Shown: positions 40,223 through 51,462, numbered from the stretch's first letter. The stretch: 64,000 nucleotides of DNA from Oscillospiraceae bacterium (GCA_015066625.1 SVOC01000002.1:62001-126000), one strand, 5' to 3'. Made by a program: numbers and translations. Notes: a model not told the origin generated them from the letters alone.

Positions 40223-41214
40223 TCTTCGCTCTCCGCTTCAGTTTCGGGTTGTGTATTTTCGGGAACCTTTCCCGTAAGTGCCGCTTTCATTGCTTCAATG
40301 GCAACTTCAATAATCGCATCATCAGGCTCGGCAGTTGTAATTCTCTGCATCAAAAGTCCCGGTGCTGAAAGGAGCTGTGTAAATTTATTGGGATATTTAC
40401 CTGCAAGCTGAATGAATTCAAATCCGATACCCATAATCAAAGGCATCATAAGAATCTTGACCGCTATCCACAATGCTCTGATTTCGGTAAGAGAAGGGAA
40501 AGCAACCGAAACAACCGACGAAATAATTATACTCAGAAGAATTGTCACAAAAATAAAGCTTGTGCCGCATCTGGGATGGCAGCGTTTTTCACCTCTGACA
40601 TTTTCAACAGTAAGCTCCTTGCCGTGTTCGAAAGCAAATATTGTTTTATGCTCTGCACCGTGATACATATACACTCTGCGGATTTCTTTCATCCTTGCAA
40701 CAAGAGCCATATAAACAACAAAAATAACAACACGGATAAGTCCTTCAAAAATCGCTCTGAAATCGGATATTGCTCCGCCTGCAAGCTTATCGTTAATAAG
40801 GTCAAATGCAAAACTGGGAAGCCACATAAACAGAAGAAAGGCAAGTCCCACACCAAGCACTGCGGAAATACCGCCGATAACAGCCATCATCTTGGGACCG
40901 AAATGCTCGGTAATCCATTTATCAAGCTTTGAGTCACTCTCTTCTTCCATATCGAGAGAAGTCTTTTCGGCAGACTCCATAAGGAGTTTATAGCCGAAAA
41001 TCATTGACTCCGCAAATGAAACAACGCCCCTGACAACGGGAATATTGAGAATTTTGTATTTTTTTCTGACGGATACAAAATCCTTCATTGTTGTTTCTAT
41101 TGAACCGTCGGGAAGTCGCAAGGACATTGCCGTGCCTTCGGGTCCTTTCATCATTATGCCCTCCATAAGCGCCTGACCGCCTACAGCAACATAACTACAT
41201 TTCTTTTTGCTCAT
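40219..41214 (-). CDS. DUF1385 (YqhQ-like) membrane protein
   Basis: VGGQALMEGIMMKGPEGTAMSLR; HGAEHKTIFAFE; RCHPRCGTSF. Confidence 0.93.
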   Translation of the reverse strand: MSKKKCSYVAVGGQALMEGIMMKGPEGTAMSLRLPDGSIETTMKDFVSVRKKYKILNIPVVRGVVSFAESMIFGYKLLMESAEKTSLDMEEESDSKLDKWITEHFGPKMMAVIGGISAVLGVGLAFLLFMWLPSFAFDLINDKLAGGAISDFRAIFEGLIRVVIFVVYMALVARMKEIRRVYMYHGAEHKTIFAFEHGKELTVENVRGEKRCHPRCGTSFIFVTILLSIIISSVVSVAFPSLTEIRALWIAVKILMMPLIMGIGFEFIQLAGKYPNKFTQLLSAPGLLMQRITTAEPDDAIIEVAIEAMKAALTGKVPENTQPETEAESEE

Positions 41215-42682
41215 TTAATGTATCTCCTTCCCTTTCGGGTAAATCATATTCAACGGGTTCTATGGGAAGTGTTACTCTTACCGTTGTTCCTTCGCCCAGA
41301 ACACTGTCAACATCAAGTTCACCGCTGTGAAGCCTGACAATTTCATCGGCAACAGCAAGACCGATTCCCGAGCCTCTGACCGTCGTATTAGCTTTATAGA
41401 ATTTTTCCTTAACGTGAGGAAGATCCTCGGGAGGTATTCCCTTACCAGTATCGCTGAGTGTAACAATAAGGGTTACGGGATTTGGCATTTCGGCATAAAT
41501 CACGATTTTACCGCCCTGCTCCGTGTATTTCAAAGCATTGTCAAGCACATTTATGAACACCTGTTTTATTCTGGATGCATCCGCATTTGCCGGTGCGGGA
41601 AGATCGGGAACATTGTAGATAACCTCCACACCTTCTTTGACAGAGCGTTCTCTGAACGCAAACACAACCTCATCAAGCTCTGCAAGAACATCTATCTTTT
41701 CAAAATTCAGCTTCATTCTGCCGCTGCTCATACGTGAGAAGTCAAGCAGTTCTTCAACCATATCGTTAAGTCTCGAAGCCTCATTTATAATTACTCCCAT
41801 ACCTCTTTTGGTCATTGCAGGGTCTGTATCATCAATCTGCAAAAGCGTTTCACCCCAGCCTTTGATAGCTGTAAGAGGGGTTCTCAGTTCGTGAGAAACG
41901 GTTGAAATGAAATCGTTTTTCATTCTGTCCGATTCTGATAGCTTGGTTGCCATATCGTTTATCGTGGCGCAAAGCTCACCGATTTCGTCATTATAGGGGT
42001 AATGGTCTATTCTCGCTTCAAGGTCACCGCCTGCAATTCGCTTTGCCGTTTCGCCGATATCCTTGACGGGAGTAACGATTGAACGGATAAACACACTGCC
42101 CGAAACAACAACGAGAGCAAACATTATGATACACACCGCAGCAATAAGCGCCGCAATTCTGCCAAGCTGGGCATCAACAGCTTCAAGTGAAATCATAAAT
42201 CTTACGGCACCGCTGATTTTACCGCCCGAATAATTATAGGCACAGGTTGAAGACATTATCTTTTCGCCTGAAGGAAGTCTGCCTACCCATTTTGAAGTAC
42301 CTTCGCCGCTGACAGCTGAAACAAAATCGGGCATATCAACCTTCTCATCAATTTCAAATCCGCTTGTCGAAAGAACAATGTTACCGCCGCTGTCGATAAT
42401 CCAGACGGCCATAATGTCCTTATCGGGAAAACTATCGATATAGTTTCTGCCTGCATCCTCAAATCCGCCTGCAGAAGAATCGATATAGAGATTGAACTGG
42501 GTTGTAACCTCATCTGCGGAATGAGCATCAAGTGCCATATCCGCAACACCGTAGTAATAACTTTTGAGTGAAAGGAACAGAATGGTTGAGGCAACAACAA
42601 GGATGATAACTATGATTGATGCAACAGTAAGAAACCATCGTTTAGTTATTCCCAGAAATTTCAACCTCAACGCTCCTTTCAA
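41195..42682 (-). CDS. Sensor histidine kinase (2 TM, HAMP, HisKA, HATPase)
   Basis: FISTVSHELRTPLTAIKGW, DTGKGIPPEDLPHV, GSGIGLAVADEIV. Confidence 0.95.
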   Translation of the reverse strand: MKGALRLKFLGITKRWFLTVASIIVIILVVASTILFLSLKSYYYGVADMALDAHSADEVTTQFNLYIDSSAGGFEDAGRNYIDSFPDKDIMAVWIIDSGGNIVLSTSGFEIDEKVDMPDFVSAVSGEGTSKWVGRLPSGEKIMSSTCAYNYSGGKISGAVRFMISLEAVDAQLGRIAALIAAVCIIMFALVVVSGSVFIRSIVTPVKDIGETAKRIAGGDLEARIDHYPYNDEIGELCATINDMATKLSESDRMKNDFISTVSHELRTPLTAIKGWGETLLQIDDTDPAMTKRGMGVIINEASRLNDMVEELLDFSRMSSGRMKLNFEKIDVLAELDEVVFAFRERSVKEGVEVIYNVPDLPAPANADASRIKQVFINVLDNALKYTEQGGKIVIYAEMPNPVTLIVTLSDTGKGIPPEDLPHVKEKFYKANTTVRGSGIGLAVADEIVRLHSGELDVDSVLGEGTTVRVTLPIEPVEYDLPEREGDTLNEQKEM

Positions 42683-42692
42683 CCGAATTCAA

Positions 42693-43391
42693 TCATATAA
42701 GCCACTTATAGCCCACACCCCATATGGTAATCAGATGCTTGGGCACGGAGGGTTCATCCTCAATCTTCATTCGCAGACGTCTTATATTTACGTCAACAAT
42801 TTTTTCTTCTCCGAAATACTCGGCACCCCATACCCTGTTGAGTATATCCGTTCTGCTGAGCGCGGCACCGTGGTTTGTGAAGAAATATTCCATCATCTGA
42901 AATTCAACCTGAGTAAGTTCAATAAACCTGCCGTTTTTGGTCAGTGTTCTGCTTCTCAGATTAAGCTTGAATTCACCAAGCTCGATTATATCATCTTTTT
43001 CGGGCTTGCGAACCGTATTCATAGCTACGCGTCTGTATATGGCATCAACCCTTGCCACAAGCTCTGTGGGAGAAAAGGGTTTGGTAACATAATCATCGGC
43101 ACCGGTCATAAGACCCGTTATCTTATCCATTTCCTGAGTTTTTGCAGTAAGCATTATAATTCCGATGTTTTTATTCTGTGCTCTGAGCTGCCTGCAAACT
43201 TCAAGTCCGTCAACATTGGGCATCATAACGTCCAGCAAAACAACATCAAAATCGCCGTCGCAGGAATCATAAAGTTCAAGTGCCCTTGCACCGTCTTCCG
43301 CTTCAACAACCTCATAACCGCCTCTGCGCAGATTGATCACTATAAACTCTCTTATGGCTGCTTCGTCTTCTGCAATCAGAACTCTCTTCAT
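42693..43391 (-). CDS. OmpR/PhoB-type response regulator
   Basis: VLIAEDEAAIREFI...DVVLLDVMMPNVDGLEVC; winged-helix C-terminus. Confidence 0.96.
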   Translation of the reverse strand: MKRVLIAEDEAAIREFIVINLRRGGYEVVEAEDGARALELYDSCDGDFDVVLLDVMMPNVDGLEVCRQLRAQNKNIGIIMLTAKTQEMDKITGLMTGADDYVTKPFSPTELVARVDAIYRRVAMNTVRKPEKDDIIELGEFKLNLRSRTLTKNGRFIELTQVEFQMMEYFFTNHGAALSRTDILNRVWGAEYFGEEKIVDVNIRRLRMKIEDEPSVPKHLITIWGVGYKWLI

Positions 43392-43402
43392 TTCAATTCT
43401 CC

Positions 43403-44731
43403 TTATGGAATTTTTGTAATCCTGCTTTTTAAATATTCCTGCGTGATTCCCGAATCTGCACCCTTATCGGTGATGTATGCACAGATAACACTGCCGTCTG
43501 ATTCGAGAACGGAAAAATACGCTTTGAATTCATCGTCTGCCCATCTGTCGGCAGTAACGTTAAGCACCGAATAAAGCTCGGTCTGCGAGCCGTCTTTATC
43601 AAGCCTGCAAACCACCCAGCAATTCTGCGAGCTGTAATTGACTATGCCTGCCGTTTCGGCTTCATCATCGCTTAAATTTATCATATAGTTATCTGCAAAA
43701 TTCACAACCGTATCGGCAACCGTTACCGGCTCATCGGATGAATAATCAACCCATCGGGTAAGATATATCCTGTTCACCCCGTCATCGCACATTAATCTGC
43801 CCTGAACGGGGATATCAATGGTTCCGTTGTTATTTATATCAGTGCTGAGAAGAGAATTATCGCGAAGTGTTTCGATATTTGACATGGTGTTCAAATCGAG
43901 AAAAGGTGCACAAAGCTGAGATTTGGCGGCATCCCAATAAATCAGCTCAGTAATCATCTGGGTTTCGCCTTTGAGAGCATCAATATAAAATCTGAGCGGT
44001 GATTCCCCCGATGACTTTTCAGTTTTAACGGAAACATAACTGCTGATATTGGGGTCAACCTTTACCTCGCCCATTATTACCACACTGTTACCCGAAAGTC
44101 TGACAGCCCTTGCCACTCTCTGAATAACACCTGAGGAAGTTGTCTGGTTTATATAGAACAGCTCTTCCTTTGAATCACCGTCTATATCAGCAAGCTCGCA
44201 TACGGAACAAGTTTCGTTTGACAATTCCTTGTACCGGTCAAGATTATGTGAAGTTCTGTAAACCGACATAATATTGCTTGACAGCACTCCGGACACACGC
44301 CATATGACAATAAGCTCACTGTTACCATCGCCGTCCATATCGCTTATCATAACCTTTTCAACCTCGTTGCCGTATCCGTTAAGGTCTGAACGGGAAACCC
44401 ATTCACCGTCAACTATGTTGAAATAGTGAAGCTTCGCAACAGAGCTTTCGATTTCATCTTTGTAAAAAATCAGAGCTTCGTTTTCGTTATCTCCGTCAAG
44501 GTCTTCAATGGTTATTGCCGATGTGTATTCCCCGCTGCGGGGACTGCAAAAAACAGCGTTCTTACTCACCTTTTCACGGAATGCATTAACCAGTGATTCA
44601 TACTCCTCGTGATAAAGCGGCGGAGAAAGCAAAGTATCAACCGGTTTTATGAAATCGGATGATTTGCAGGAGGAAAGCAAAATCAGAAAACAAATAATTA
44701 TTGAAGAAACAGAAAGGATGTTTCTTTTCAT
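43403..44731 (-). CDS. Lipoprotein with FG-GAP/VCBS-like acidic repeats
   Basis: Lipobox LILLSSC; repeated DLDGDNENEALIF, DMDGDGNSELIVIW, DIDGDSKEELFYI, DINNNGTIDIPV. Confidence 0.75.
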   Translation of the reverse strand: MKRNILSVSSIIICFLILLSSCKSSDFIKPVDTLLSPPLYHEEYESLVNAFREKVSKNAVFCSPRSGEYTSAITIEDLDGDNENEALIFYKDEIESSVAKLHYFNIVDGEWVSRSDLNGYGNEVEKVMISDMDGDGNSELIVIWRVSGVLSSNIMSVYRTSHNLDRYKELSNETCSVCELADIDGDSKEELFYINQTTSSGVIQRVARAVRLSGNSVVIMGEVKVDPNISSYVSVKTEKSSGESPLRFYIDALKGETQMITELIYWDAAKSQLCAPFLDLNTMSNIETLRDNSLLSTDINNNGTIDIPVQGRLMCDDGVNRIYLTRWVDYSSDEPVTVADTVVNFADNYMINLSDDEAETAGIVNYSSQNCWVVCRLDKDGSQTELYSVLNVTADRWADDEFKAYFSVLESDGSVICAYITDKGADSGITQEYLKSRITKIP

Positions 44732-44826
44732 TTATGCCACTCCCCCTTATAGATTTTTTCATATTATTATAGCACAGAACACATATATAAATCAATAACT
44801 ATTCATTAATATTTTATTATAAATAT

Positions 44827-44859
44827 AAAAAAGAGCCTGTGCAAACCTGCTGCACAGAC
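44827..44859 (-). terminator. Intrinsic terminator after the YbbR-domain gene
   Basis: Stem GTCTGTGCA/TGCACAGGC followed on the minus strand by TCTTTTTT. Confidence 0.85.
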
Positions 44860-44871
44860 CCATAATTCTTT

Positions 44872-46137
44872 TTATGAAATTGAAACCGTTGCGGTATACT
44901 CTCCGTATGACCAGCAATCATCATCTTTAATCATAACCGGAACGGTTACATTGCCCTTGGTATCGGAAGAAATACCGCTGAGGTCTGCAGTAACCGTCAC
45001 ATTATCAGCACTCATTGCTTCGAGAGATTCAAAGGGACCGATAACCGTCATTTCCGAAAAATCAAGTTTAACAAGCTCTGCCTTTGAACCTGAAGGCTCA
45101 TTTACAAAACTTATGTTTTCAGGTGCACCAACCCTGGCAGATGCCATTCCGTGAACATTTACAGTTACTTTGAATTCTTCAATCTCGCTTACAACAACAC
45201 CTCCCGTAACAGCAGATGCAGGTACGGTGAAAATGTTAAGCCCCTCCTTTATTTCGGAAAAATCAATGGTTGAAATTTCAAATTCCGAAAGTCCTTCAAG
45301 CTTCTGCTCGGGAATACCGATTTCGGCAGCTGAGGGAGAGATTGACAACGTAAAGGGATAACTGTCAACATAATCAGAGGGTTTGTTGCTGAACCCGCAG
45401 ACAAGAGGCAGATTCACAACTTTATAAATCGGCAGAGTAATACGGATTGAACCGTTTTTCCTGCTGAAAGTAATATTACGAAGAGCTTCGTTTGTTCCGG
45501 TAATTGCAACAAGCTCCGCATCCACTGTTTCGTTTTGCTTCAGACCGCCTTTGACCTTAGCTCTGGCAACAATATCGGTTATTTTGTTAACCTCGGTTTC
45601 AGGTCCGGTTACACGAACCGTATCGGATTCGGGGAAAATATAATCACCGATATAATACCCTTCGGCAACCGCTTCACCGTCAAACTCCAATTCGGGAGTA
45701 ATAACAAATTCCTTGTCGCCGGGATAATCAAAATAAACCGAAACCTCATCGGCGGAATATCTGATTACATCGTAAGCAGGATTTGTATTTTTTGAACTTA
45801 TTTCAAGCTTCAGCGTTGAACTGCCTGCAGAATTGACATAGCTTGTATTGGCTTTTACAACCAGGTCATCAACCATATCCGATGATTCAACGATATATTT
45901 TTTGCCCTTTACGGTTACATCAACCGTAAAGGTTTTTTCACCGAAAGGTTTCAGCCCCAAATTTTCTTCAACAGATGCATAGTCGATCTGAACAGGAACA
46001 TTTCTGACGGTATTTTCAACCTCAACGCCCAGTTCAACAACCACAACAAGCCAGAAAACAACCGCAATCAGAACAGAAAAAACGAGCAGAAATCTGTTGT
46101 TATAGAAAATATCACTTATTTTGTATTTCTTCTTCAT
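44872..46137 (-). CDS. YbbR-domain protein (CdaR-like)
   Basis: N-terminal TM FLLVFSVLIAVVFWLVV, repeated YbbR-type domains; overlaps the cdaA gene. Confidence 0.9.
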   Translation of the reverse strand: MKKKYKISDIFYNNRFLLVFSVLIAVVFWLVVVVELGVEVENTVRNVPVQIDYASVEENLGLKPFGEKTFTVDVTVKGKKYIVESSDMVDDLVVKANTSYVNSAGSSTLKLEISSKNTNPAYDVIRYSADEVSVYFDYPGDKEFVITPELEFDGEAVAEGYYIGDYIFPESDTVRVTGPETEVNKITDIVARAKVKGGLKQNETVDAELVAITGTNEALRNITFSRKNGSIRITLPIYKVVNLPLVCGFSNKPSDYVDSYPFTLSISPSAAEIGIPEQKLEGLSEFEISTIDFSEIKEGLNIFTVPASAVTGGVVVSEIEEFKVTVNVHGMASARVGAPENISFVNEPSGSKAELVKLDFSEMTVIGPFESLEAMSADNVTVTADLSGISSDTKGNVTVPVMIKDDDCWSYGEYTATVSIS

Positions 46138-47015
46138 TTCTTTTTACCCTTAAACAGTTTAGTGAATAATCCGCTGTCACCCGAGGACTTCTCAATTTCA
46201 ACATCGTCAAGAATGTAATCAATAAGCTCTTCACGGAGTTCAGCTTCCGAAAGATTTCTGATAAGTTCACCTTCAACCGCAACGGAAATTGTTCCCGTTT
46301 CTTCAGAAGTAACAATAACCATTGCATCGCTCTGCTCGCTCATACCGAGAGCAGCTCTGTGCCTTGTACCCAGATCGCTTGAAAGCTCACTGTTTTTTGA
46401 AAGAGGAAGAACGCAGCCGGCACAAAGCAATCTGCCGTCACGGACTATTGCAGCACCGTCGTGAAGCGGAGAATTGGGGAAGAAAATATTGCCCACAAGC
46501 TCATGTGTGATTTTTGCATCAATCTCTTTACCCGTTTCAATAACATCACCGAGAAGAAGCTCTTTTTCCATAACAATCAGAGAGCCTGTTTTACTGTCAC
46601 TCATACGCTGAACCGCTTTGGAAATCTCAATAATAGCTTCATTTACAACCTTGTATTTCTCGGAACTTCCGCCTTTAAGAAAATGGCTGAGATTGGAAAG
46701 CTTGCTTGTTCCCACCTTTTCAAGTACGTGCCTGATTTCCTGACGGAAGAGAATAACAAGAATTATAAATATGTTCTTGAAAATGAACTCAAAAATGTAC
46801 GAGCTTGCCTCCATATTCAGGGCATTGATAACAAAATATCCCACGCCGAGCAGAAGCAAACCCTTGACAAGCTGAAAAGCTCTTGTGTCGCGGATAAGCT
46901 TTATTCCGTTATAGACTATAAACGCTACAAGGCAGATATCCAGAATATCCGTAACCCTGAAATTGATTGACGGAATTTTCGAGAAAAAATCCGCTGTATT
47001 TTCAAAAAAGGACAT
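46134..47015 (-). CDS. cdaA: Diadenylate cyclase CdaA
   Basis: TM N-terminus; FFPNSPLHDGAAIV, LGTRHRAALGMSEQSDA. Confidence 0.96.
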   Translation of the reverse strand: MSFFENTADFFSKIPSINFRVTDILDICLVAFIVYNGIKLIRDTRAFQLVKGLLLLGVGYFVINALNMEASSYIFEFIFKNIFIILVILFRQEIRHVLEKVGTSKLSNLSHFLKGGSSEKYKVVNEAIIEISKAVQRMSDSKTGSLIVMEKELLLGDVIETGKEIDAKITHELVGNIFFPNSPLHDGAAIVRDGRLLCAGCVLPLSKNSELSSDLGTRHRAALGMSEQSDAMVIVTSEETGTISVAVEGELIRNLSEAELREELIDYILDDVEIEKSSGDSGLFTKLFKGKKK

Positions 47016-47101
47016 ACCTCGACCAACCCTTCATATATATGAATCTATGATATCACATCAGATTGCAGGTTGCAAACAATATTTTTATTCTTTACAAAAA
47101 A

Positions 47102-47581
47102 TTAATTTTCTCCTTCAATAATGCACACCGAATGGGCGGAAATGCCCTCACCGTTTCCCGTGAAGCCCAGACCTTCTTCGGTTGTTGCTTTAACGCTTAC
47201 GAAGCTTATATCGATACTGCAAGCAGAAGCTATATTGGCTCTCATTTTATCAATATAAGAACGCATTTTGGGTTTCTGAGCAATAAGAGTAGCATCAATA
47301 TTCACAACAGAATAGCCTTTGCTTTCAAGCAGAGAAACAACCTCACGGAGCAGCGCAAGGCTGTCTGCATCCTTGAACTTCGGGTCATTATCGGGGAAAA
47401 TACATCCGATATCCCCCAGTGCGGCGGCACCCATAAGAGAATCACCTATTGCATGAAGGAGAACATCCGCATCCGAGTGACCGAGCAGACCCTTTTCATA
47501 AGGAATATCAACGCCGCCCACAATCAGCTTTCTGCCTTCAACAAGTCTGTGAACATCGTATCCGTGACCTATTCTGAACAT
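47102..47581 (-). CDS. ispF: 2-C-methyl-D-erythritol 2,4-cyclodiphosphate synthase
   Basis: [45 protein letters not shown]. Confidence 0.97.
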   Translation of the reverse strand: MFRIGHGYDVHRLVEGRKLIVGGVDIPYEKGLLGHSDADVLLHAIGDSLMGAAALGDIGCIFPDNDPKFKDADSLALLREVVSLLESKGYSVVNIDATLIAQKPKMRSYIDKMRANIASACSIDISFVSVKATTEEGLGFTGNGEGISAHSVCIIEGEN

Positions 47582-48177
47582 TCCGACATCTCCTTTTCAA
47601 TTTCCTTTACATCCTCAACAAAACGCTCATAGGTTGTTATGCAGTTAAGCACTTTTATGAGTGAATTTGAAGAAAGGCGCTCGGGAAACGAATAATATCT
47701 GAGCAATGCCGCTCTTTTTTTTGAACTGTCTTCACAACCCGTAAAACCAAGCTCATACAAATCAATTTTTGTTATGGGTCTCTGAGGTTCGGGAGCAGTT
47801 TCGCAAAGCACGCCCGCATTTGAGAGCGCCCGCATTATTATTTCCTCCGAAACACCTTCCACACCGATTTTGCCCTCTTTTGAAGGCTCGGTTTTGCGGC
47901 TTTCCTTACCGAAAATATCGGGTATATATGCATGAATAATATTTTTCTGATCAACGGTAGAACCGATAAAGGAACGGATTTTAAAACCTGCGGAATCACT
48001 GTCCGTAAGCACAAGAATGCCTCTTTTTTCCGCAAGCTTTCTGATAAGAAGCTGCAGCTCCTTATCTTTGAAAATTCCGAAACCGTCAGTCTGAATTATG
48101 GGAGCATCAATTATTGAAGAGAGCTTTATTTTATCGTACTTGCCTTCAACAATAACAGCCTGTTTAATTTTAATCAT
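47569..48177 (-). CDS. Toprim protein, ribonuclease M5-like (DUF4093)
   Basis: [13 protein letters not shown]...[14 protein letters not shown]. Confidence 0.87.
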   Translation of the reverse strand: MIKIKQAVIVEGKYDKIKLSSIIDAPIIQTDGFGIFKDKELQLLIRKLAEKRGILVLTDSDSAGFKIRSFIGSTVDQKNIIHAYIPDIFGKESRKTEPSKEGKIGVEGVSEEIIMRALSNAGVLCETAPEPQRPITKIDLYELGFTGCEDSSKKRAALLRYYSFPERLSSNSLIKVLNCITTYERFVEDVKEIEKEMSECSE

Positions 48178-48180
48178 AGC

Positions 48181-49212
48181 TTATCTTCCTACCCTGGCAA
48201 GCTTAACAACCGTCTGTTCAAGCACAAGACGCTTGCTGAGTGCCGAGCTTTTTAATGTTGTATCTGCTTCAAGCAGGATTTCTATGCAATCCCCTACATC
48301 CTCAAATGAAAGGGATGAGCCGCTTCTTGCAGCATTTGTAAGTCTGAATTCTTTACCTGCATAAGCATAATATTTTGCAATATCCTCTGCTCTTCCGCCT
48401 GACTTGACAGCGGCTTTTGCTCTGTAAATATCCGAATACTGCGCTATAAGCGCACCAAGAATCTGAAACTCATCCTCACGCTGTTCAAAAAGCACCGAGA
48501 GCTTTCTGAATGCACTGTCAAATCTGCCTGCCGTAAGGTCTTTTATCATATCAAACACTCTTGCATCAAGGCTTTTGATACATACGGCATCAACATCGCT
48601 TTTCTGCACCTCTTCGCCTTGTGCATACGCACAGACCTTTTCGGTTTCGTTAAGCAATGTGTTAAGGTCACTTCCGACACACGTAATAAGATAAGATGCT
48701 ACACCTTTTGCAAACGGTTTTCCGCGGCGCTTCGCTCCGCCTTCAAGCATTTTGGCAAGCTCGAGGGACGTTTTTTTATCAAGCTTTACCGCATAACCGT
48801 ATTTTTCGAAAAGCTTCACGGCTTTTGTCCATTTTGCACCTTTAGGCTCATAGGCAATAACCGAAAAAATGAGTGCACAATCATCGGGATTTTCTCTGAT
48901 AACCCTTTCAAGCTGCTCGAAACCGTTATCATCAAGAGTATCAAGTGGAAAATCCTTGACAAGCACGCACTTTGTTTCTGCCATCATAGGCACAGCTTCC
49001 GCACTTTCGTACACATCTGAAAGAGTGCAGTCTTTGCCGTCAAATGTATGAAAATTAAAGTCTTCAAAGGACGGATCAACCGTTTTGGAGACTATTTTAT
49101 CAACATATGTCTTTTTGAGATAAGCTTCTTCACCGTAAATGAGATAAACACCTACAGGATTTTCCCTGAGCTTATCTTTAAGAGCAGATTCGTTAAGACT
49201 CGGCATAATCAT
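48181..49212 (-). CDS. holA: DNA polymerase III delta subunit
   Basis: VYLIYGEEAYLKKTYVDKI and HolA-type C-terminal organisation. Confidence 0.92.
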   Translation of the reverse strand: MIMPSLNESALKDKLRENPVGVYLIYGEEAYLKKTYVDKIVSKTVDPSFEDFNFHTFDGKDCTLSDVYESAEAVPMMAETKCVLVKDFPLDTLDDNGFEQLERVIRENPDDCALIFSVIAYEPKGAKWTKAVKLFEKYGYAVKLDKKTSLELAKMLEGGAKRRGKPFAKGVASYLITCVGSDLNTLLNETEKVCAYAQGEEVQKSDVDAVCIKSLDARVFDMIKDLTAGRFDSAFRKLSVLFEQREDEFQILGALIAQYSDIYRAKAAVKSGGRAEDIAKYYAYAGKEFRLTNAARSGSSLSFEDVGDCIEILLEADTTLKSSALSKRLVLEQTVVKLARVGR

Positions 49213-49225
49213 CCTTTCCGGGAAA

Positions 49226-51445
49226 TTACTCCCTTTCTGCTTTCAGAGCACCTTTATCCGCATAAAGCACAACATTGCCTTCTCCGCCGGTTATAATGAC
49301 AGTTTTACCCGTACCTGCATAATATTCCGACGCAGCCTGTCCTCTTGTTTTTTCTGCATTCAATATACACAGCGACCCTGTATAACAGATAATTTCCTGC
49401 GGAATACTTCCTCGGGAAATAACAATATCAGGTTGAAATTTACCGTCGTCAATTACACTGAAATCAAAACAAGGGTCGAAACAAGCAGCAAGACAAATAT
49501 CGTCTGTTTTCAATATTGCGCAATAATTATTATTGCAATTATATGATTTTACCAAAATATTTTCGGTATCGCAAAATTCATCAAAACTATAAATTTTACT
49601 CCGGGAGGTCAGTAAAGATAATCCCTCAGGCAGCTCGTTGCAGTAAATTGTTTCGGGTCTGTAAGATGCAAAAACATCAAGAAGATACGAACTGTCGGTA
49701 TTGTCATCGGTCGGAACAAACACCGCATCGAGCCCTCCTCCGCACGAAAGAAGAGCATTATTTATTCTGTAAGCACCGAGAATATCGTCACCGCCTCCGC
49801 CGATGAGAACGTTTTCTCCTTTCGTGCTTACAAGCACGGATGTACCGTTACCGCAATCAACAACCGTAATTTTCGTCTGTGCGGACTCATTGATTGAGAA
49901 GGTAACCATACAGACACAAAACATTACGGCGCACACTGCGGCAGCAACGGAATAAACAGGTTTGCGGAATGCGGAAACAAACACTGCAGTTATGCAGAAC
50001 ATAAAAATCCCACAGAAAATGAGCATAATTTTTTCGGAACTGACTTTGAAGCTGAAAAAATCAAAATCCGCAAGCCAAGATGAAAATTTTATCAGAACCG
50101 AACAAAGCCACTTTGCCGCCAAAGCGGGTAAATTGACGAAATCGGGTACAACACACCCCAGCGCCGCACCGAGGGCAATGACGGTCATACACCAACCTGC
50201 AACAGGCACAGCTACAAGATTTGCACCGAAGCTCAGGAAGTTGAAGCTTCCGTTAATACTGAGTGCAACCGGCAGAGTAAACGCAGTTGCCGACACAGTA
50301 ACCATAAGAGGAAAAAGCAGTTTTCTCACGGCACCGCATAATTTCTCGACGCTGATTTTATCGGTAATTTTTCTTATGTCAGGCTCAATCAGAAGTGAAT
50401 AAAGTATTATTCCCATAGTCGCAAGTGCAGAAAGCTGCAACGACACCGAGCCTGCGGAAAAGGGTCTGCAAACTGTCAGAGCCGACAGCGCAATGCCCAG
50501 CGAATTCAGTGAATCCCGCTGACGCATAAATATGTTTCCTACAAGAAAAATAATCATCATAACACCGGCACGCACAACCGAATAAGTAAACCCCGCAATA
50601 AACATAAACAGAACAACGCCTGCAAGCGCAAATAAATTCGACAGCCTGTAATCAAGACGTGTTTTCTTCAGAATAAGCAGGATAAGCGTTGACCATAAAG
50701 ACAGATGATATCCCGAAACACATATGATATGGGATATACCTATACTTCTGAAATCGGAATAAATTTCACCCGGAAGACCGCTTTTATCACCTATGAGAAG
50801 AGCAACCGCCAAGGCGCCTCTTTCATCCGGCATAATGCGGTAAACGGCGCTCTTTATCCCCTCTCTTAAATCGAGAATCTTTTTGGCAAAAGGCTTATGG
50901 GATTCATCAATATTATGGACAACATAATCATCCGTTTCTGGATAAGCACCGAGAAAAACACCCTCGGATTTATATGACTGAAGCAAATCTTCACTTGATG
51001 TGCCGAGAGCAAAAACACTGAACCTTCCCTCAACAACATCGTAAGGTTCGGCTTCAAGAGGCGCAGAAAATACAAACCGCAGTTTAAGCTGTGCATCCTC
51101 ACCGTCAACAGAAACGGTCTTCGCTTCATAGTAACAGTTACCGTATCGGATTTCTGGCAAAGAGGTAATCTGCGCCTTTATCTGACAACCTGTTCTGCCG
51201 TCATACTCCATTGCGGGATTATACACAAATAAAGTTTCGCTTACAAGCAATATACAGGCAACAGCGGCAGATGCAAACAATGTTGGCAAAAAGCGGTTTC
51301 TTCTGACATTCTTTGTTATCAGCGATACAATCAGAGCGGCGGCAAATATCGCAAATGCGGTTACCGTCACTCCGATTTCAAATTCAAAAAGTAATGCCGT
51401 TACAAAAAATAACGTAAATCCAATAACAGCAAAAGGTCTTGACAT
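49226..51445 (-). CDS. comEC: ComEC/Rec2 DNA internalisation protein
   Basis: Competence domain SHIICVSGYHLSLWS, multiple TM, degenerate C-terminal MBL-like domain; next to holA. Confidence 0.88.
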   Translation of the reverse strand: MSRPFAVIGFTLFFVTALLFEFEIGVTVTAFAIFAAALIVSLITKNVRRNRFLPTLFASAAVACILLVSETLFVYNPAMEYDGRTGCQIKAQITSLPEIRYGNCYYEAKTVSVDGEDAQLKLRFVFSAPLEAEPYDVVEGRFSVFALGTSSEDLLQSYKSEGVFLGAYPETDDYVVHNIDESHKPFAKKILDLREGIKSAVYRIMPDERGALAVALLIGDKSGLPGEIYSDFRSIGISHIICVSGYHLSLWSTLILLILKKTRLDYRLSNLFALAGVVLFMFIAGFTYSVVRAGVMMIIFLVGNIFMRQRDSLNSLGIALSALTVCRPFSAGSVSLQLSALATMGIILYSLLIEPDIRKITDKISVEKLCGAVRKLLFPLMVTVSATAFTLPVALSINGSFNFLSFGANLVAVPVAGWCMTVIALGAALGCVVPDFVNLPALAAKWLCSVLIKFSSWLADFDFFSFKVSSEKIMLIFCGIFMFCITAVFVSAFRKPVYSVAAAVCAVMFCVCMVTFSINESAQTKITVVDCGNGTSVLVSTKGENVLIGGGGDDILGAYRINNALLSCGGGLDAVFVPTDDNTDSSYLLDVFASYRPETIYCNELPEGLSLLTSRSKIYSFDEFCDTENILVKSYNCNNNYCAILKTDDICLAACFDPCFDFSVIDDGKFQPDIVISRGSIPQEIICYTGSLCILNAEKTRGQAASEYYAGTGKTVIITGGEGNVVLYADKGALKAERE

Positions 51446-51462
51446 TTAAGCAAACACCTTAA

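Noticed and set aside
49226-51445. Natural competence system as the exciting system
   Set aside because: comEC alone next to holA is standard synteny in Firmicutes; no other competence genes are present in the window.
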